DNA of 57,520 nt from Streptomyces canus 299MFChir4.1 (GCF_000383615.1 NZ_KB911586.1:322394-379913), one strand, 5' to 3'; shown: positions 32,900-43,263, counted from the stretch's first letter. Made by a program: numbers and translations. Notes: a model not told the origin generated them from the letters alone.

Positions 32900-34023
32900 A
32901 CAAGCTGACCCAACGCATCGACAAGGAGCGGCTGCTCCTCGGCATCGCGGCCCCGCTGCTGGCGGTCGTCGCCGCGCTCGTCGTCACCACCCTGGTGATC
33001 CTGGCCACCGGCAAGAACCCGGGCGCCGCCTTCAGCGACATGCTGACGTACGGCTCCGCGAGCGACAGCCAGGTCTACATCCTCAACAAGGCGACGACGT
33101 ACTACCTGGCGGGCGTCTCGGTGGCCATCGGCTTCCGGATGAACCTGTTCAACATCGGCGTCGACGGCCAGTACCGCATCGCCGCGTTCTTCGCCGCGGT
33201 CCTCGGCGGCGCGCTGACCACGCCGGGCTGGATCTCCATCCCACTGATCATCCTGTGCGCCATGGGCACCGGCGCCGTGTGGGCGGGCATCGCGGGCGTG
33301 CTGAAGGTGACCCGCGGCGTCAGCGAGGTCATCTCGACGATCATGCTCAACGCGATCGCCACCGCGATCATCGCCTACCTGCTCCAGCCCGGAAAGCTCG
33401 CCGAGCTCCAGGCCGGCGGCACGGTGGTCTCCACCAAGCCGCTGCCTCAGTCGTCGTACTTCTTCCAGATCGACACCGGCGCCGCGGGCGAGCTGTGGGG
33501 CTTCATCGTGATCGCCGTGATCGTGGGCATCGCGTACTGGTTCGTGCTCGGCCGCACCCGCTTCGGCTTCGACCTGCGCACCGTCGGCCAGTCCGAGAGC
33601 GCCGCCGCCGCGAGCGGTGTGTCCGTGAAGAAGATGATCGCGACCAGCATGCTCATCTCCGGCGCCATCGCCGGCCTGATCGGCATGCCGACCCTGCTCA
33701 ACGACAGCCACCAGTTCAGCAACGACTTCCCCGTGGGCATCGGCTTCACCGGTATCGCCATCGCCCTGCTCGGCCGCAACAACCCGGTCGGCATCGCGCT
33801 GGGCGCCCTGCTCTGGGGCTTCCTGGAGCGCACCACCAACCACCTGGAGTTCGAGGGCTACGACAAGGAGATCCTCGGCGTGATCCAGGGCGTCATCGTC
33901 CTGTGCGTCGTCATCGCCTACGAGCTCGTACGCCGTTACGGACTCAAGCGCCAGCAGCAGCGGGTCGGCGCCGAGCTCGCCGCCCAGGCCGCAGCCCCGA
34001 CCCAGAAGCAGGAGGTGGCGTGA
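32896..34023 (+). CDS. Nucleoside ABC transporter permease 1 (NupP-like)
   Basis: 375 residues, BPD_transp_2 family, about nine to ten membrane helices. FNIGVDGQYRIAAFFAAV, TRGVSEVISTIMLNAIA and LDNDS-type GIAIALLGRNNPVGIALGALLWG are typical of the inner-membrane subunits that import nucleosides with BmpA. The ATG overlaps the ATPase stop, and the next permease overlaps this stop (TGATG), so all are translationally coupled. Confidence 0.92.
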   Translation: MNKLTQRIDKERLLLGIAAPLLAVVAALVVTTLVILATGKNPGAAFSDMLTYGSASDSQVYILNKATTYYLAGVSVAIGFRMNLFNIGVDGQYRIAAFFAAVLGGALTTPGWISIPLIILCAMGTGAVWAGIAGVLKVTRGVSEVISTIMLNAIATAIIAYLLQPGKLAELQAGGTVVSTKPLPQSSYFFQIDTGAAGELWGFIVIAVIVGIAYWFVLGRTRFGFDLRTVGQSESAAAASGVSVKKMIATSMLISGAIAGLIGMPTLLNDSHQFSNDFPVGIGFTGIAIALLGRNNPVGIALGALLWGFLERTTNHLEFEGYDKEILGVIQGVIVLCVVIAYELVRRYGLKRQQQRVGAELAAQAAAPTQKQEVA

Positions 34024-35306
34024 TGACTGCCACGATGACCGACACGCCGCCCCCCGCGGCACCCAAGGCGGACACCGCCACCCGGTCGGGCCGCCCGCTC
34101 GGCCAGATCCTCATGATCGTCGCCGGTGCGCTGCTGCTCGTCGCCGCGGTGCGCGTCATCTCCGGCTCCGACCAGCTCACCTCCGAGGGCCAGGTCTCCG
34201 CCGCGCTCAGCCTCGCCGTGCCGATCGGCCTCGCGGGTCTCGCCGGTCTGTGGTCCGAGCGGTCCGGTGTGGTCAACATCGGCCTCGAGGGCATGATGAT
34301 CCTCGGTACCTTCGGCGCCGGCTGGATCGGCTGGCAGTCCAGCCCCTGGCTCGGCCTGCTGTGCGGTGTCGGCTTCGGCGTCCTCGGCGGCCTGCTGCAC
34401 GCGGTCGCGACCGTCACCTTCGGCGTCGACCACATCGTCTCCGGTGTCGCGATCAACCTGCTCGCGCTCGGCACCACCCAGTACCTCGCCAAGCTGTTCT
34501 TCGTGGACGGCAAGGCGGCGGACGCGGGCGGCAACCCCAAGCAGTCCCCGCCCGTCGACTCCCTGCCCAGCTTCGACGTCCCGGGCGTGTCCAGCGGGCT
34601 GCACTCCATCGAGAACCACCACTGGTTCCTGATCTCGGACATCGCCGGCATCCTCGGCGGCCTGTTCACCAACCTGTCGGTGGTGACGGTTTTCGCGGCC
34701 GTGCTGTTCATCGGCAGCTGGTGGCTGCTGTGGCGCACCCCGTTCGGCCTGCGCCTGCGCTCCTGCGGCGAGAACCCGATCGCCGCCGAGTCCCTCGGCG
34801 TCAACGTCTACAAGTACAAGTACATGGCCGTGGCCGTCTCCGGCGGTCTCGCCGGCCTCGGCGGCGCCTTCCTCGCGCTGGTCACCTCGCACAGCTACCT
34901 CGAAGGCCAGACCGGCGGCCGCGGTTACATCGGCCTCGCCGCCATGATCTTCGGCAACTGGCGGCCCGGCGGTCTCGCCATGGGCGCGGGCCTGTTCGGC
35001 TACTCCGACGCCCTCCAGCTGCGCAACGGCGGCGAGACCGTCCACGCGCTGCTGCTCCTGCTGTTCGTGCTGCTCCTGGCGATGGCCGGCTGGAAGCTGT
35101 ACAAGAAGGCGCACTGGCAGGGCGGCATCAGCCTCCTGGTGGCCGCGGGCGTCCTGGTCTGGTACCTGGTCACCGACGAGGTCCCGAGCGACTTCGTGGG
35201 TGCCACGCCGTACGTCGTCACGCTGCTGGTGCTGTCGCTGTCCGCGCAGCGCCTGCGGATGCCCAAGGCGGACGGCATGCGCTACCGGAAGGGCCAGGGC
35301 AAGTGA
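34023..35306 (+). CDS. Nucleoside ABC transporter permease 2 (NupQ-like)
   Basis: 427 residues, BPD_transp_2 family with GLWSERSGVVNIGLEGMMIL and VSGVAINLLALGTTQYL in the core. It is longer than usual because of an extracytoplasmic insert (about residues 160-205, DGKAADAGGNPKQSPPVDS) and three extra C-terminal helices after LQLRNGGETVHALL. It pairs with permease 1 as a heterodimer. SD GGAGGTG; start at ATG 34023 inside the preceding stop; ends overlapping the cdd start (GTGA). Confidence 0.92.
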   Translation: MTATMTDTPPPAAPKADTATRSGRPLGQILMIVAGALLLVAAVRVISGSDQLTSEGQVSAALSLAVPIGLAGLAGLWSERSGVVNIGLEGMMILGTFGAGWIGWQSSPWLGLLCGVGFGVLGGLLHAVATVTFGVDHIVSGVAINLLALGTTQYLAKLFFVDGKAADAGGNPKQSPPVDSLPSFDVPGVSSGLHSIENHHWFLISDIAGILGGLFTNLSVVTVFAAVLFIGSWWLLWRTPFGLRLRSCGENPIAAESLGVNVYKYKYMAVAVSGGLAGLGGAFLALVTSHSYLEGQTGGRGYIGLAAMIFGNWRPGGLAMGAGLFGYSDALQLRNGGETVHALLLLLFVLLLAMAGWKLYKKAHWQGGISLLVAAGVLVWYLVTDEVPSDFVGATPYVVTLLVLSLSAQRLRMPKADGMRYRKGQGK

Positions 35307-35701
35307 CATCCCCCGTCGTCGACTGGGACGCTCTCAGGTCGGCCGCCCGGGACGCCATGTCCCGGGCGTACGCCCCGTACTCCGGCTACCCGGTCGGCGT
35401 CGCCGCCCTGGTCGACGACGGCCGTACGATCACCGGCTGCAACGTCGAGAACGCCTCCTACGGCCTCGGCCTGTGCGCCGAGTGCGGTCTGGTCTCGGAG
35501 CTGCACAACACGGGGGGCGGCCGGCTCACGCACTTCACCTGCGTGGACGGCAAGGGCGCGGTGCTCGTCCCGTGCGGCCGCTGCCGCCAGCTGCTCTACG
35601 AGTTCGGCGGCCCGGACCTGCTCCTGGAGACCCCCGCGGGCATCCTGCCGCTGTCCGAGATGCTCCCGCAGGCCTTCGGGCCGGACCATCTCACCAAGTA
35701 A
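35303..35701 (+). CDS. cdd: Cytidine deaminase
   Basis: 132 residues, the size of small tetrameric Zn cytidine deaminases that turn (deoxy)cytidine into (deoxy)uridine. AYAPYSGYPVGVAAL and NVENASYGLGLCAECG carry the substrate site and Cys-Ala-Glu; PCGRCRQLLYEFG supplies the other two Zn cysteines. Coupled to the permease (GTG inside the stop) and 21 bp before deoA, so imported nucleosides are deaminated and then phosphorolysed by one operon. Confidence 0.96.
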   Translation: MTSPVVDWDALRSAARDAMSRAYAPYSGYPVGVAALVDDGRTITGCNVENASYGLGLCAECGLVSELHNTGGGRLTHFTCVDGKGAVLVPCGRCRQLLYEFGGPDLLLETPAGILPLSEMLPQAFGPDHLTK

Positions 35702-35722
35702 TTCCCGGAAGGAAAGCCCTGC

Positions 35723-37006
<1,284 letters not shown>

Positions 37007-37028
37007 CCAGGCATTTCCCCTTTCGGGT

Positions 37029-37063
37029 GAACGGGATCGGTGGACCCCCACCGGTCCCGTTCG
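37029..37063 (+). terminator. Hairpin terminator after deoA
   Basis: Arms of 15 bp with one mismatch (GAACGGGATCGGTGG against CCACCGGTCCCGTTC) around a short loop. Confidence 0.8.
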
Positions 37064-37101
37064 GCATGCTGGGATCGGTGACGCAACCGAAGGAGACCGC
37101 C

Positions 37102-37686
37102 ATGAGCGCACTCACCGTGGGCCACGACCCCGAGCAGAGCTGGGACGACCTCGTCCGGTTCTGGGAGGAGATGGACTGGCCCGAGGGCAGCAAGGTGGAG
37201 ATCATCGAGGGGATCATCACCGTGTCACCTGCTCCCGCACCCCGTCACAACGTGATCGCGGAACGCATCCAGCGTCGCTTGTACTCCGTGATCCCCGAGA
37301 ACTGGGGCGTCTATCAGACACAGGCCATCGCCGTACCCTCGCGGCTCGGCATGTTCATCCCGGACATCCTGGTCGCCCCGGTCCAGGACTGCACCGAGGC
37401 GGACACCTATCTGCCGGCCGCTGTGGCCGAGCTCGTGGTTGAGGTCACCTCCAGGAAGAACGCCCGCCACGACCGTGTGAGCAAGCCGGCCGCGTACGCC
37501 TCCGCCGGCATCCCCCTCTATCTCCTCGTCGACCGCTGGGCCCCCGAAGGCCCCACCGCGACTCTCTACGGAGAGCCCCACGGAGACGTCTACCGGCCGC
37601 TGTCCGTCGCCAAGTTCGGTGAGCTGCTCACCATCCCGGCGCCCTTCGACCTCGTCATCGACACCGGCGAGTTCCCCGAGACGTGA
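37102..37686 (+). CDS. Uma2 family (DUF820) putative restriction-endonuclease-fold protein
   Basis: 194 residues. Uma2 landmarks: KVEIIEGIITVSPAPAPRHN near the N-terminus, FIPDILVAP, ELVVEVTSRKNARHDRVSKP (PD-(D/E)xK-like E...VTS...R core) and YASAGIPLYLLVD. Streptomyces carry many copies; the biological role is unclear. ATG 37102 with AAGGAGA; single gene convergent with the AEC transporter (1 bp between stops). Confidence 0.93.
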   Translation: MSALTVGHDPEQSWDDLVRFWEEMDWPEGSKVEIIEGIITVSPAPAPRHNVIAERIQRRLYSVIPENWGVYQTQAIAVPSRLGMFIPDILVAPVQDCTEADTYLPAAVAELVVEVTSRKNARHDRVSKPAAYASAGIPLYLLVDRWAPEGPTATLYGEPHGDVYRPLSVAKFGELLTIPAPFDLVIDTGEFPET

Positions 37687-37687
37687 A

Positions 37688-38611
37688 TCACCCCAGAACC
37701 GCCGCCACGACCACCAGCACCGGCACCGACAACACCGTCGACACCAGGATCGAGTCCCGGGCCAGTCGCTCGCCCACACCGTAGGTGGACGCGTACGTGT
37801 AGAGGTTCTGCGCTGCCGGCAGGGCCGATGTCACCACCACGTCTAGGAGCAGGGGCCCGTGCAGGCCGAAGACCCCGGCCGCCAGTGCCCAGGCCGCCGC
37901 GGGCTGCCCCACCGACTTCAGCGCGACCGAGAGCAGGACGAGCTGCCGGTCCGGGCCCCGGCCGGGCATCGTGCTGCCGCACAGGGAGATGCCGAAGGCG
38001 AGGAGGACGGCCGGGACCGACATGCCGCCGATCAGGGTCAAGGGGTCCATGACGGGGGCCGGGACCTTCAGACCGGCCGCCGAGACCGCCACCCCGGCCA
38101 GCGAGCCCACCGCGATCGGATTGCGGAGCGGGGTCAGCAGTCTCCGCCACAGCGGGCCCTTCTCCCCCTCGCCCGACGCCAGGTCCAGGACCGTCAGCGC
38201 GACCGGGGTCACCCCCACCAGCTGGAACAGCAGCACCGGCGCCACCAGCGAGGCGTCGCCCAGGACGTACACCGCGATCGGGATGCCGAGGTTGCCGGAG
38301 TTGACGTAGGACGAGCACAGCGCGCCGATCGTCGTACGGCCCAGGCCCCAGCCCCGGACGACACCCACCGCCACGAAGACCCCCGCCGCCGCGACCGTGC
38401 TCAGGGCCGTCACCAGCAGGCGGCTGGAGAAGATCACCGACAGGTCGGCCCGGGCCAGCGTGGTGAACAGCAGGGCGGGGGAGGCCACATGGAAGGCGAG
38501 CTTGGTCAGGACCTCCCGGCCCTGGTCGCCGAGGTAGCCGCGCAGACCGATGAGATAGCCGACGGCGATGACCACCGCGATCACCGCGAAGCCGGTCAGC
38601 ACTCCCTGCAC
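37688..38611 (-). CDS. AEC family transporter (auxin efflux carrier-like)
   Basis: 307 residues with about ten membrane helices in two inverted halves: FAVIAVVIAVGYLIGLRGYL at the start, SSYVNSGNLGIPIAVYVLGD (the AEC Asn-Gly-Pro motif), VMDPLTLIGGMSVPAVLLAFG. Transports organic anions in characterised members; substrate here unknown. GTG 38611; GTG within GVLTGF is not better placed. Upstream gap to 38786 holds nothing distinctive. Confidence 0.9.
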   Translation of the reverse strand: MQGVLTGFAVIAVVIAVGYLIGLRGYLGDQGREVLTKLAFHVASPALLFTTLARADLSVIFSSRLLVTALSTVAAAGVFVAVGVVRGWGLGRTTIGALCSSYVNSGNLGIPIAVYVLGDASLVAPVLLFQLVGVTPVALTVLDLASGEGEKGPLWRRLLTPLRNPIAVGSLAGVAVSAAGLKVPAPVMDPLTLIGGMSVPAVLLAFGISLCGSTMPGRGPDRQLVLLSVALKSVGQPAAAWALAAGVFGLHGPLLLDVVVTSALPAAQNLYTYASTYGVGERLARDSILVSTVLSVPVLVVVAAVLG

Positions 38612-38786
38612 GGGGGCTCCTCAAGGGTGAGGAGGGCGTGGCGTATCCAGGGAGGTGCTGATGGGTGGCGCATACAGGTAACCCTCGGGGGCAGATGCCA
38701 CCCAGGTCAACGTGATCCTTCCCGCGCGGTCGAGGCGTCGGCCGATGAATTGTGCCCGCCCGTCAGGTCTACCGATCGTGGACGCC

Positions 38787-39131
38787 ATGACACCCGCTGT
38801 ACTCGTGCTGGCCGGCCCCGTCACCCGGGACGAGGTGACGGGGCTGGGCGACGAGGTCCGGGCCCTGTTGCGGACGACCGGCGCCGGAGTGGTGGTGTGC
38901 GATGTCGCCGGGCTCGGGCCGCCGGGGCTCGGCACCGTCGACCTGCTCGCCCGGCTCCAGCTCGCGGCCCGGCGCGCCGGGGGCCGGATCAGGCTGCGCG
39001 ACCCCGACCCCGCGCTACACGCCCTCCTCGCCCTCGTCGGCCTCCGCTTCGAGGTGGAGGGGCAGGTCGAACAGGGGGAACCAGCGCTGGGTGTCGAGGA
39101 AGAAGTGGAACCCGGTGAGCCGGCCGTCTGA
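38787..39131 (+). CDS. STAS-domain protein (anti-anti-sigma-like)
   Basis: 114 residues. VLVLAGPVTRDEVTGLGDEV, AGVVVCDVAGLGPPGLGTVDLLARL and AGGRIRLRDPDPALHALL form a STAS fold, though the usual DxS phosphosite region is GPPGLGTV, with no Ser. The last 27 residues are very acidic and lie antisense to the convergent sigma factor gene (overlap 39015-39131). ATG 38787 (GTG 38778 also in frame), weak SD. It may regulate an anti-sigma pathway; inference only. Confidence 0.65.
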   Translation: MTPAVLVLAGPVTRDEVTGLGDEVRALLRTTGAGVVVCDVAGLGPPGLGTVDLLARLQLAARRAGGRIRLRDPDPALHALLALVGLRFEVEGQVEQGEPALGVEEEVEPGEPAV

Positions 39132-40031
39132 GATCTCCAGCACCTGGACCGCCCACGGGGTGAAGCCGCCCTTGTCCGGGTCCGGCTTGTACTGCGCGAA
39201 CCCCGGCAGGCCGTTGACCTGCACCGGTACCAGGCGGGAGCCCTCGCAGGCCGAGCCCAGGGTCGTCATGAAGCCCGTGATGTCGTCGTGGCCCGTCAGC
39301 CACAGGTCGAACGGCGGCATCGTCATGATGGCGTCCTCGTGGAGGAGCGCCGTCAGTGCCGTCATGTCGTATCCCTCGAACGCCTTCACATAGCGCTCCA
39401 GGAGCTTCTGCTGCTCCTCGTCCAGCGGGTCGGACACGGCCGCGTCGGCGCCGTGCTCCTCCCGCTCGGCGAGGGTGGCGCGGGCCCGCTGGAGGGCGCT
39501 GTTGACCGAGGCGACGGAGGTGTCGAGCAGTTCGGCGACCTCGCTCGCCTTCCAGGCCAGCACCTCGCGCAGGATCAGCACCGCGCGCTGCTTGGGCGGC
39601 AGCTGCTGGAGGGCGGCCATGAAGGCGAGCCGCACGGTCTCCTTGGCGACGGCCGCCTCCGCCGGGTCCTCGACGGTCGGCAGCATGCGGCTGTCGGGCA
39701 TCGGCTCCAGCCAGGTGTGGTCGGGGCGGGGGGAGAGGGCGGCCTGGGCGAGGGGCGTCGACTCCGTGAGGTCCATGGGGCGGGCGCGCTTGTTGCCCGC
39801 CGTCAGCATGTCCAGGCAGACGTTCGTCGCGATGCGGTACAGCCAGGAGCGGAGGCTGGAACGGCCCTCGAACTTGTCGTAGCTCCGCCAGGCCCGGACC
39901 ATCGTGTCCTGCACCGCGTCCTCGGCCTCGAAGGAGGAGCCGAGCATGCGGTAGCAGTACCCCGTCAGCTCGGTGCGGTGTTTCTCGAGCCTGATGTCGA
40001 GGTCCGTCGTCGTAGCCGTAGTGTCCGTCAT
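39015..40031 (-). CDS. ECF sigma factor with C-terminal SnoaL-like domain (TIGR02960/SigJ-like)
   Basis: 338 residues. Region 2: HRTELTGYCYRMLGSSFEAEDAVQDTMVRAW and WLYRIATNVCLDML; region 4: LPPKQRAVLILREVLAWKASEVAELLDTSVASVNSALQRAR. From about residue 210 a SnoaL-like (NTF2) domain follows (YVKAFEGYDMTALTALLHEDA, PFDLWLTGHDDI), as in sigma factors that carry their own C-terminal regulator instead of a separate anti-sigma. ATG 40031. Its 3' end overlaps the STAS gene by 117 bp. Confidence 0.93.
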   Translation of the reverse strand: MTDTTATTTDLDIRLEKHRTELTGYCYRMLGSSFEAEDAVQDTMVRAWRSYDKFEGRSSLRSWLYRIATNVCLDMLTAGNKRARPMDLTESTPLAQAALSPRPDHTWLEPMPDSRMLPTVEDPAEAAVAKETVRLAFMAALQQLPPKQRAVLILREVLAWKASEVAELLDTSVASVNSALQRARATLAEREEHGADAAVSDPLDEEQQKLLERYVKAFEGYDMTALTALLHEDAIMTMPPFDLWLTGHDDITGFMTTLGSACEGSRLVPVQVNGLPGFAQYKPDPDKGGFTPWAVQVLEISDGRLTGFHFFLDTQRWFPLFDLPLHLEAEADEGEEGV

Positions 40032-40155
40032 CGTCCACCCACCCCTGTGGCCGTGCTGCGTCGCGCCTTTGCGCCCACTACTCGGAAACTACCGCAGCCC
40101 ACTGACAACGGCCCCTGGAGCGAGCGAACACGCAGGTCAGAGGCTGGATACAGCA

Positions 40156-40189
40156 ATCCCCCCGACCGGCCGACCCCGGTCGGGGGGAT
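40156..40189 (-). terminator. Hairpin terminator downstream of the MFS gene
   Basis: Perfect 14-bp arms (40156-40169, 40176-40189), 6-nt loop, located 15 bp beyond the MFS stop. Confidence 0.8.
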
Positions 40190-40203
40190 GTAGGACGTGC
40201 GGC

Positions 40204-41472
40204 TCAGGCCGTCGCGAGCCGCTGCTGGGCCCGGGCCGCACGTGTTCCGAGGACGATGATCGACACCACGCCGAGCACCGCCAGCAGTCCGACCCCGACT
40301 GTCCCGGCCCAGCCGCCCGCGTGGAAGGCGAGCGCGCCGACCGTGCTGCCCGCGCTGGAACCGATGTAGTAGGCGGACTGGTAGAGGGCCGAGGCCTGCG
40401 CCCGGCCGTGGGTGGCCGTCTTGCTGACCGCCGAGGACGCCACCGCGTGGCCGGCGAAGAAACCGCCAGTGATCAGGACCAGGCCCAGCAGGACCAGGGG
40501 GAGCGAGTCCGCGAGGGACAAGAACAGGCCCGTCGCCGTCGTACCGCCCGCCGCGTACAGCGCGCCCCTGCGGCCCAGGCGGCCGACCAGCCGGCCCGCC
40601 GTCGACGCGGACACCGTGCCCACCAGGTAGACCAGGAAGACCGAGCCGATGATGCCCTGCGGCAACCCGAACGGGGCCTCCGTCAGGCGGTAGCCGATCA
40701 CCGTGTACACGCCGCCGAAGACCGTCATGAACAGCGCGCCGATGGCGTACAGGCGGCGCAGCAGCGGGTCCGAGAGGTGCGTGCGGACCGTGCCGAGCAG
40801 CACGCGGGGCCTCAGGGAGCCCGCCTTGAAGTGCTGCGGTGCCGGGAGCAGCAGGCGGAACGCCACGGCACAGGCCACCGCGATCGCGCCGATGACCCCG
40901 ACGGCCACCCGCCAGCCCCACTCCTGCGCGACCCAGCCCGTGATGACCCGGCCGCTCATTCCGCCGACGCTGTTGCCGGCGACGAACAGGCCGATCGCCG
41001 TGACCAGGGCCTTCGGGCGGACCTCCTCGGCGAGATACGCCGTGGCGGAGGCGGGCAGCCCGGCCAGGGCCGCCCCCTGCACCGCCCGCAGCACGACCAG
41101 CGCGGTCAGTGAGGGCGCGAAGGGGACCAGGATCCCGACCGTCACCGCGACCGCCAGCGAGGCCGTCATGACCGTACGGCGTCCGAAGCGCTCGGAGAGG
41201 GCGCTCATCGGCAGCACGAACAGCGCCAGACCGCCGGTCGCCGCCGCCACCGTCCAGCTCGCCTCGCTCGCCGCGACCCCGAACTCGCCCGAGATCAGCG
41301 GGAGAAGGGCCTGCGTGGAGTACAGCAGCGCGAAGGTGGCGACCCCGGCGAGGAAGAGGGCGAAGCTCATCCGGCGGTAGCCGGGGCCGCCCGGGGACAG
41401 ACGGGAGTCGACGGCGACGGGGACGGGGGATGCGGCGCCCACGCGGGTGGACGCCTCGGTACTGGCAGGCAT
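40204..41472 (-). CDS. MFS transporter (YnfM/drug-efflux-like)
   Basis: 422 residues, 12 hydrophobic segments. The loop 2-3 motif (ALSERFGRRTVM) and the helix 4-5 region (GNSVGGMSGRVITGWVAQEWGWR) are those of drug/metabolite efflux MFS proteins. ATG 41472. Divergent from a LysR regulator at 41536, which probably controls it. Confidence 0.92.
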   Translation of the reverse strand: MPASTEASTRVGAASPVPVAVDSRLSPGGPGYRRMSFALFLAGVATFALLYSTQALLPLISGEFGVAASEASWTVAAATGGLALFVLPMSALSERFGRRTVMTASLAVAVTVGILVPFAPSLTALVVLRAVQGAALAGLPASATAYLAEEVRPKALVTAIGLFVAGNSVGGMSGRVITGWVAQEWGWRVAVGVIGAIAVACAVAFRLLLPAPQHFKAGSLRPRVLLGTVRTHLSDPLLRRLYAIGALFMTVFGGVYTVIGYRLTEAPFGLPQGIIGSVFLVYLVGTVSASTAGRLVGRLGRRGALYAAGGTTATGLFLSLADSLPLVLLGLVLITGGFFAGHAVASSAVSKTATHGRAQASALYQSAYYIGSSAGSTVGALAFHAGGWAGTVGVGLLAVLGVVSIIVLGTRAARAQQRLATA

Positions 41473-41505
41473 GCTTCGAAGTTACGTACCGCTTCGCTCA
41501 TCCGT

Positions 41506-41535
41506 CCAATGCATGGATTCGCCATAATCGTTCCC
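41506..41535 (+). promoter_or_regulatory. LysR-gene promoter and near-palindrome in the MFS/LysR gap
   Basis: CATAAT (41523-41528) lies 7 nt before ATG 41536 with no SD, so the LysR mRNA may be leaderless. TCCAATGCATGGA (41506-41518) is a near-palindrome overlapping the expected -35 and could be the LysR operator. Confidence 0.4.
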
Positions 41536-42486
41536 ATGGAGCATCAGCAGAGGTCACAGGGGCGCCTGTCACCGTCCAGTGACACAGAAGACATGGTGAT
41601 GTTGCTGGCCCCGCGGCTCGCCTACTTCGCCGGCGTGGCCCGCACCGAGCACGTCACCCGCGCCGCCCAGGAGATGGACGTACCCCAGTCGACGCTGTCC
41701 CGGGCCATGGTCCGTCTCGAACAGGACCTCGGCGTCGACCTGTTCGCCCGTATCGGCCGCACGGTCTCCCTCACCCCCGCCGGCCGCACCTTCCTCGGCT
41801 CCGTGGAACGCGCTCTCGGCGAGATCCGGCGGGCCGCCGACGAGGTCCGTGCCGACGCCGACCCGGAAACCGGCAAGGTCGCCTTCGGCTTTCTGCACAC
41901 CATGGGCTCGGAGACGGTTCCCGGCCTCATCCGGGCCTTCCGCGCCGACCACCCCCGGGTCCGGTTCAGTCTGGTCCAGACCTACGGCGAGGCGATGATC
42001 GAGCGCCTGCGCGCGGGCGAGCTGGACCTGTGCCTGACCTCCCCGGTGCCGGACGCCCCCGACCTCGTCGCCCGGCGCCTCGACGAGCAGAAGCTGCGGC
42101 TCGTGGTCCCCACCGACCACCCCCTCGCGGCCCGCAGGCGGGTCCGCCTCGCCGAGGCCGCCGAGGAGTCCTTCGTCACCCTGGAACCCGGCTACGGCCT
42201 GCGCCGCATCACCGACGACCTCTGCCAGGAGGCCGGCTTCAAACCGAGGATCGCCTTCGAGGGCGAGGAGGCGGAGACGCTGAGGGGGCTGGTCGCGGCG
42301 GGCCTGGGCGTCGCCCTCCTGCCGCCCCCGGCCTTCCCCCGCCCAGGAGTCGTGGAACTGACGGTCACGGCCCCTCGGGCGGCCCGCGAGATCGGCGTCG
42401 CCTGGCTCGACGGCCACCCGGACACCCCGCCGGTGGCCGCCTTCAAGCAGTTCCTGCTGTCGAGAAGGGGCAACCTGCTGCCGTGA
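41536..42486 (+). CDS. LysR-family transcriptional regulator
   Basis: 316 residues. Winged helix at the N-terminus (LAYFAGVARTEHVTRAAQEM, VPQSTLSRAMVRLEQDLGV, LFARIGRTVSLTPAG), then the PBP2-type effector domain (GFLHTMGSETVPGLIRAF, GELDLCLTSPVPD, GVALLPPPAFPRPGVV). It probably senses a substrate of, and controls, the divergent MFS transporter. ATG 41536 is preferred because of the -10 at 41523; ATG 41509 lies upstream of that -10. Confidence 0.92.
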   Translation: MEHQQRSQGRLSPSSDTEDMVMLLAPRLAYFAGVARTEHVTRAAQEMDVPQSTLSRAMVRLEQDLGVDLFARIGRTVSLTPAGRTFLGSVERALGEIRRAADEVRADADPETGKVAFGFLHTMGSETVPGLIRAFRADHPRVRFSLVQTYGEAMIERLRAGELDLCLTSPVPDAPDLVARRLDEQKLRLVVPTDHPLAARRRVRLAEAAEESFVTLEPGYGLRRITDDLCQEAGFKPRIAFEGEEAETLRGLVAAGLGVALLPPPAFPRPGVVELTVTAPRAAREIGVAWLDGHPDTPPVAAFKQFLLSRRGNLLP

Positions 42487-42507
42487 CCCGCAACCCGCTG
42501 TCCTGAC

Positions 42508-43263
42508 CTACCGCCGCCGCCCGAACCCGGAAGCCAGCGGCATCCGCAGCCCCAGCGGCGGAGGCGCGGCCAGTGCGTCCCGCACCGGCCGGGACAGCAC
42601 CCGCCCGAACAGCGCCCCCATGACGAAGTCCTCGGTCAGGGCCTGCACTTCGGCCCGGTACTGGTGCAGTCCGTGCCCGTCGGAGTGCACCTCGAACCGG
42701 CACACCTCCCGGTTCGCCTTCTTCGCCCGCGACGCGAGCCGGAACGACAACTCGGGGTCCGCCTGCTGGTCGTTGGTCCCGTGCACGATCAACACCCGCC
42801 GCCCCACGAGCTGCTTGACCGGTTCGGGGGTGGCCGCCACATCGTCCTCGGGCAGCCAGGGAGCGACCGCGACAACGGAGTTGACGGCCTCGTGGCCGCC
42901 CGCGCGCAGTGCCGCCCGTGCGCCCATGTCGACGCCGACCAGGGACACGGGGACGTCGCCGTACCGCCGTACGACCTCGTCGGCGGCCCAGGTCGCGTCG
43001 TGCGCGGGGTGCGCCTCGCTGCCGTTCCAGCCGCGATAGCGGTAGTGCACGAGGTGGGCCGCGAGCCCCTCGGCGTGCCCCGCACGGGCGAGTCGTCGCC
43101 CCAACGCCCTGACGGCGGAGGGGAGTCGCATCGAGGCGGGTCTGCGCAGAGAGGTCTCGTCGCCGCCCGGGAGCAGCAGCACCACCCCGCTCACCGCCGC
43201 CGGCTCCGGGCCGAGTGCCCTGCCCAGTCGGGCGGTGCGCACCGGCGTCGCTTGCTGTGCCAT
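42508..43263 (-). CDS. Alpha/beta-hydrolase-fold protein with Asp at the nucleophile position
   Basis: 251 residues. The fold is visible: VVLLLPGGDETS (oxyanion-side strand), HLVHYRYRGWNGSEAHPAHD, VSLVGVDMGARAAL (nucleophile elbow), VLIVHGTNDQQADPELS (acid Asp) and SDGHGLHQY (His). The elbow reads G-V-D-M-G, so Asp replaces the usual Ser, as in haloalkane-dehalogenase-like enzymes; it could be an Asp-nucleophile hydrolase or non-catalytic. ATG 43263. Divergent from add, 113 bp apart. Confidence 0.85.
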   Translation of the reverse strand: MAQQATPVRTARLGRALGPEPAAVSGVVLLLPGGDETSLRRPASMRLPSAVRALGRRLARAGHAEGLAAHLVHYRYRGWNGSEAHPAHDATWAADEVVRRYGDVPVSLVGVDMGARAALRAGGHEAVNSVVAVAPWLPEDDVAATPEPVKQLVGRRVLIVHGTNDQQADPELSFRLASRAKKANREVCRFEVHSDGHGLHQYRAEVQALTEDFVMGALFGRVLSRPVRDALAAPPPLGLRMPLASGFGRRR

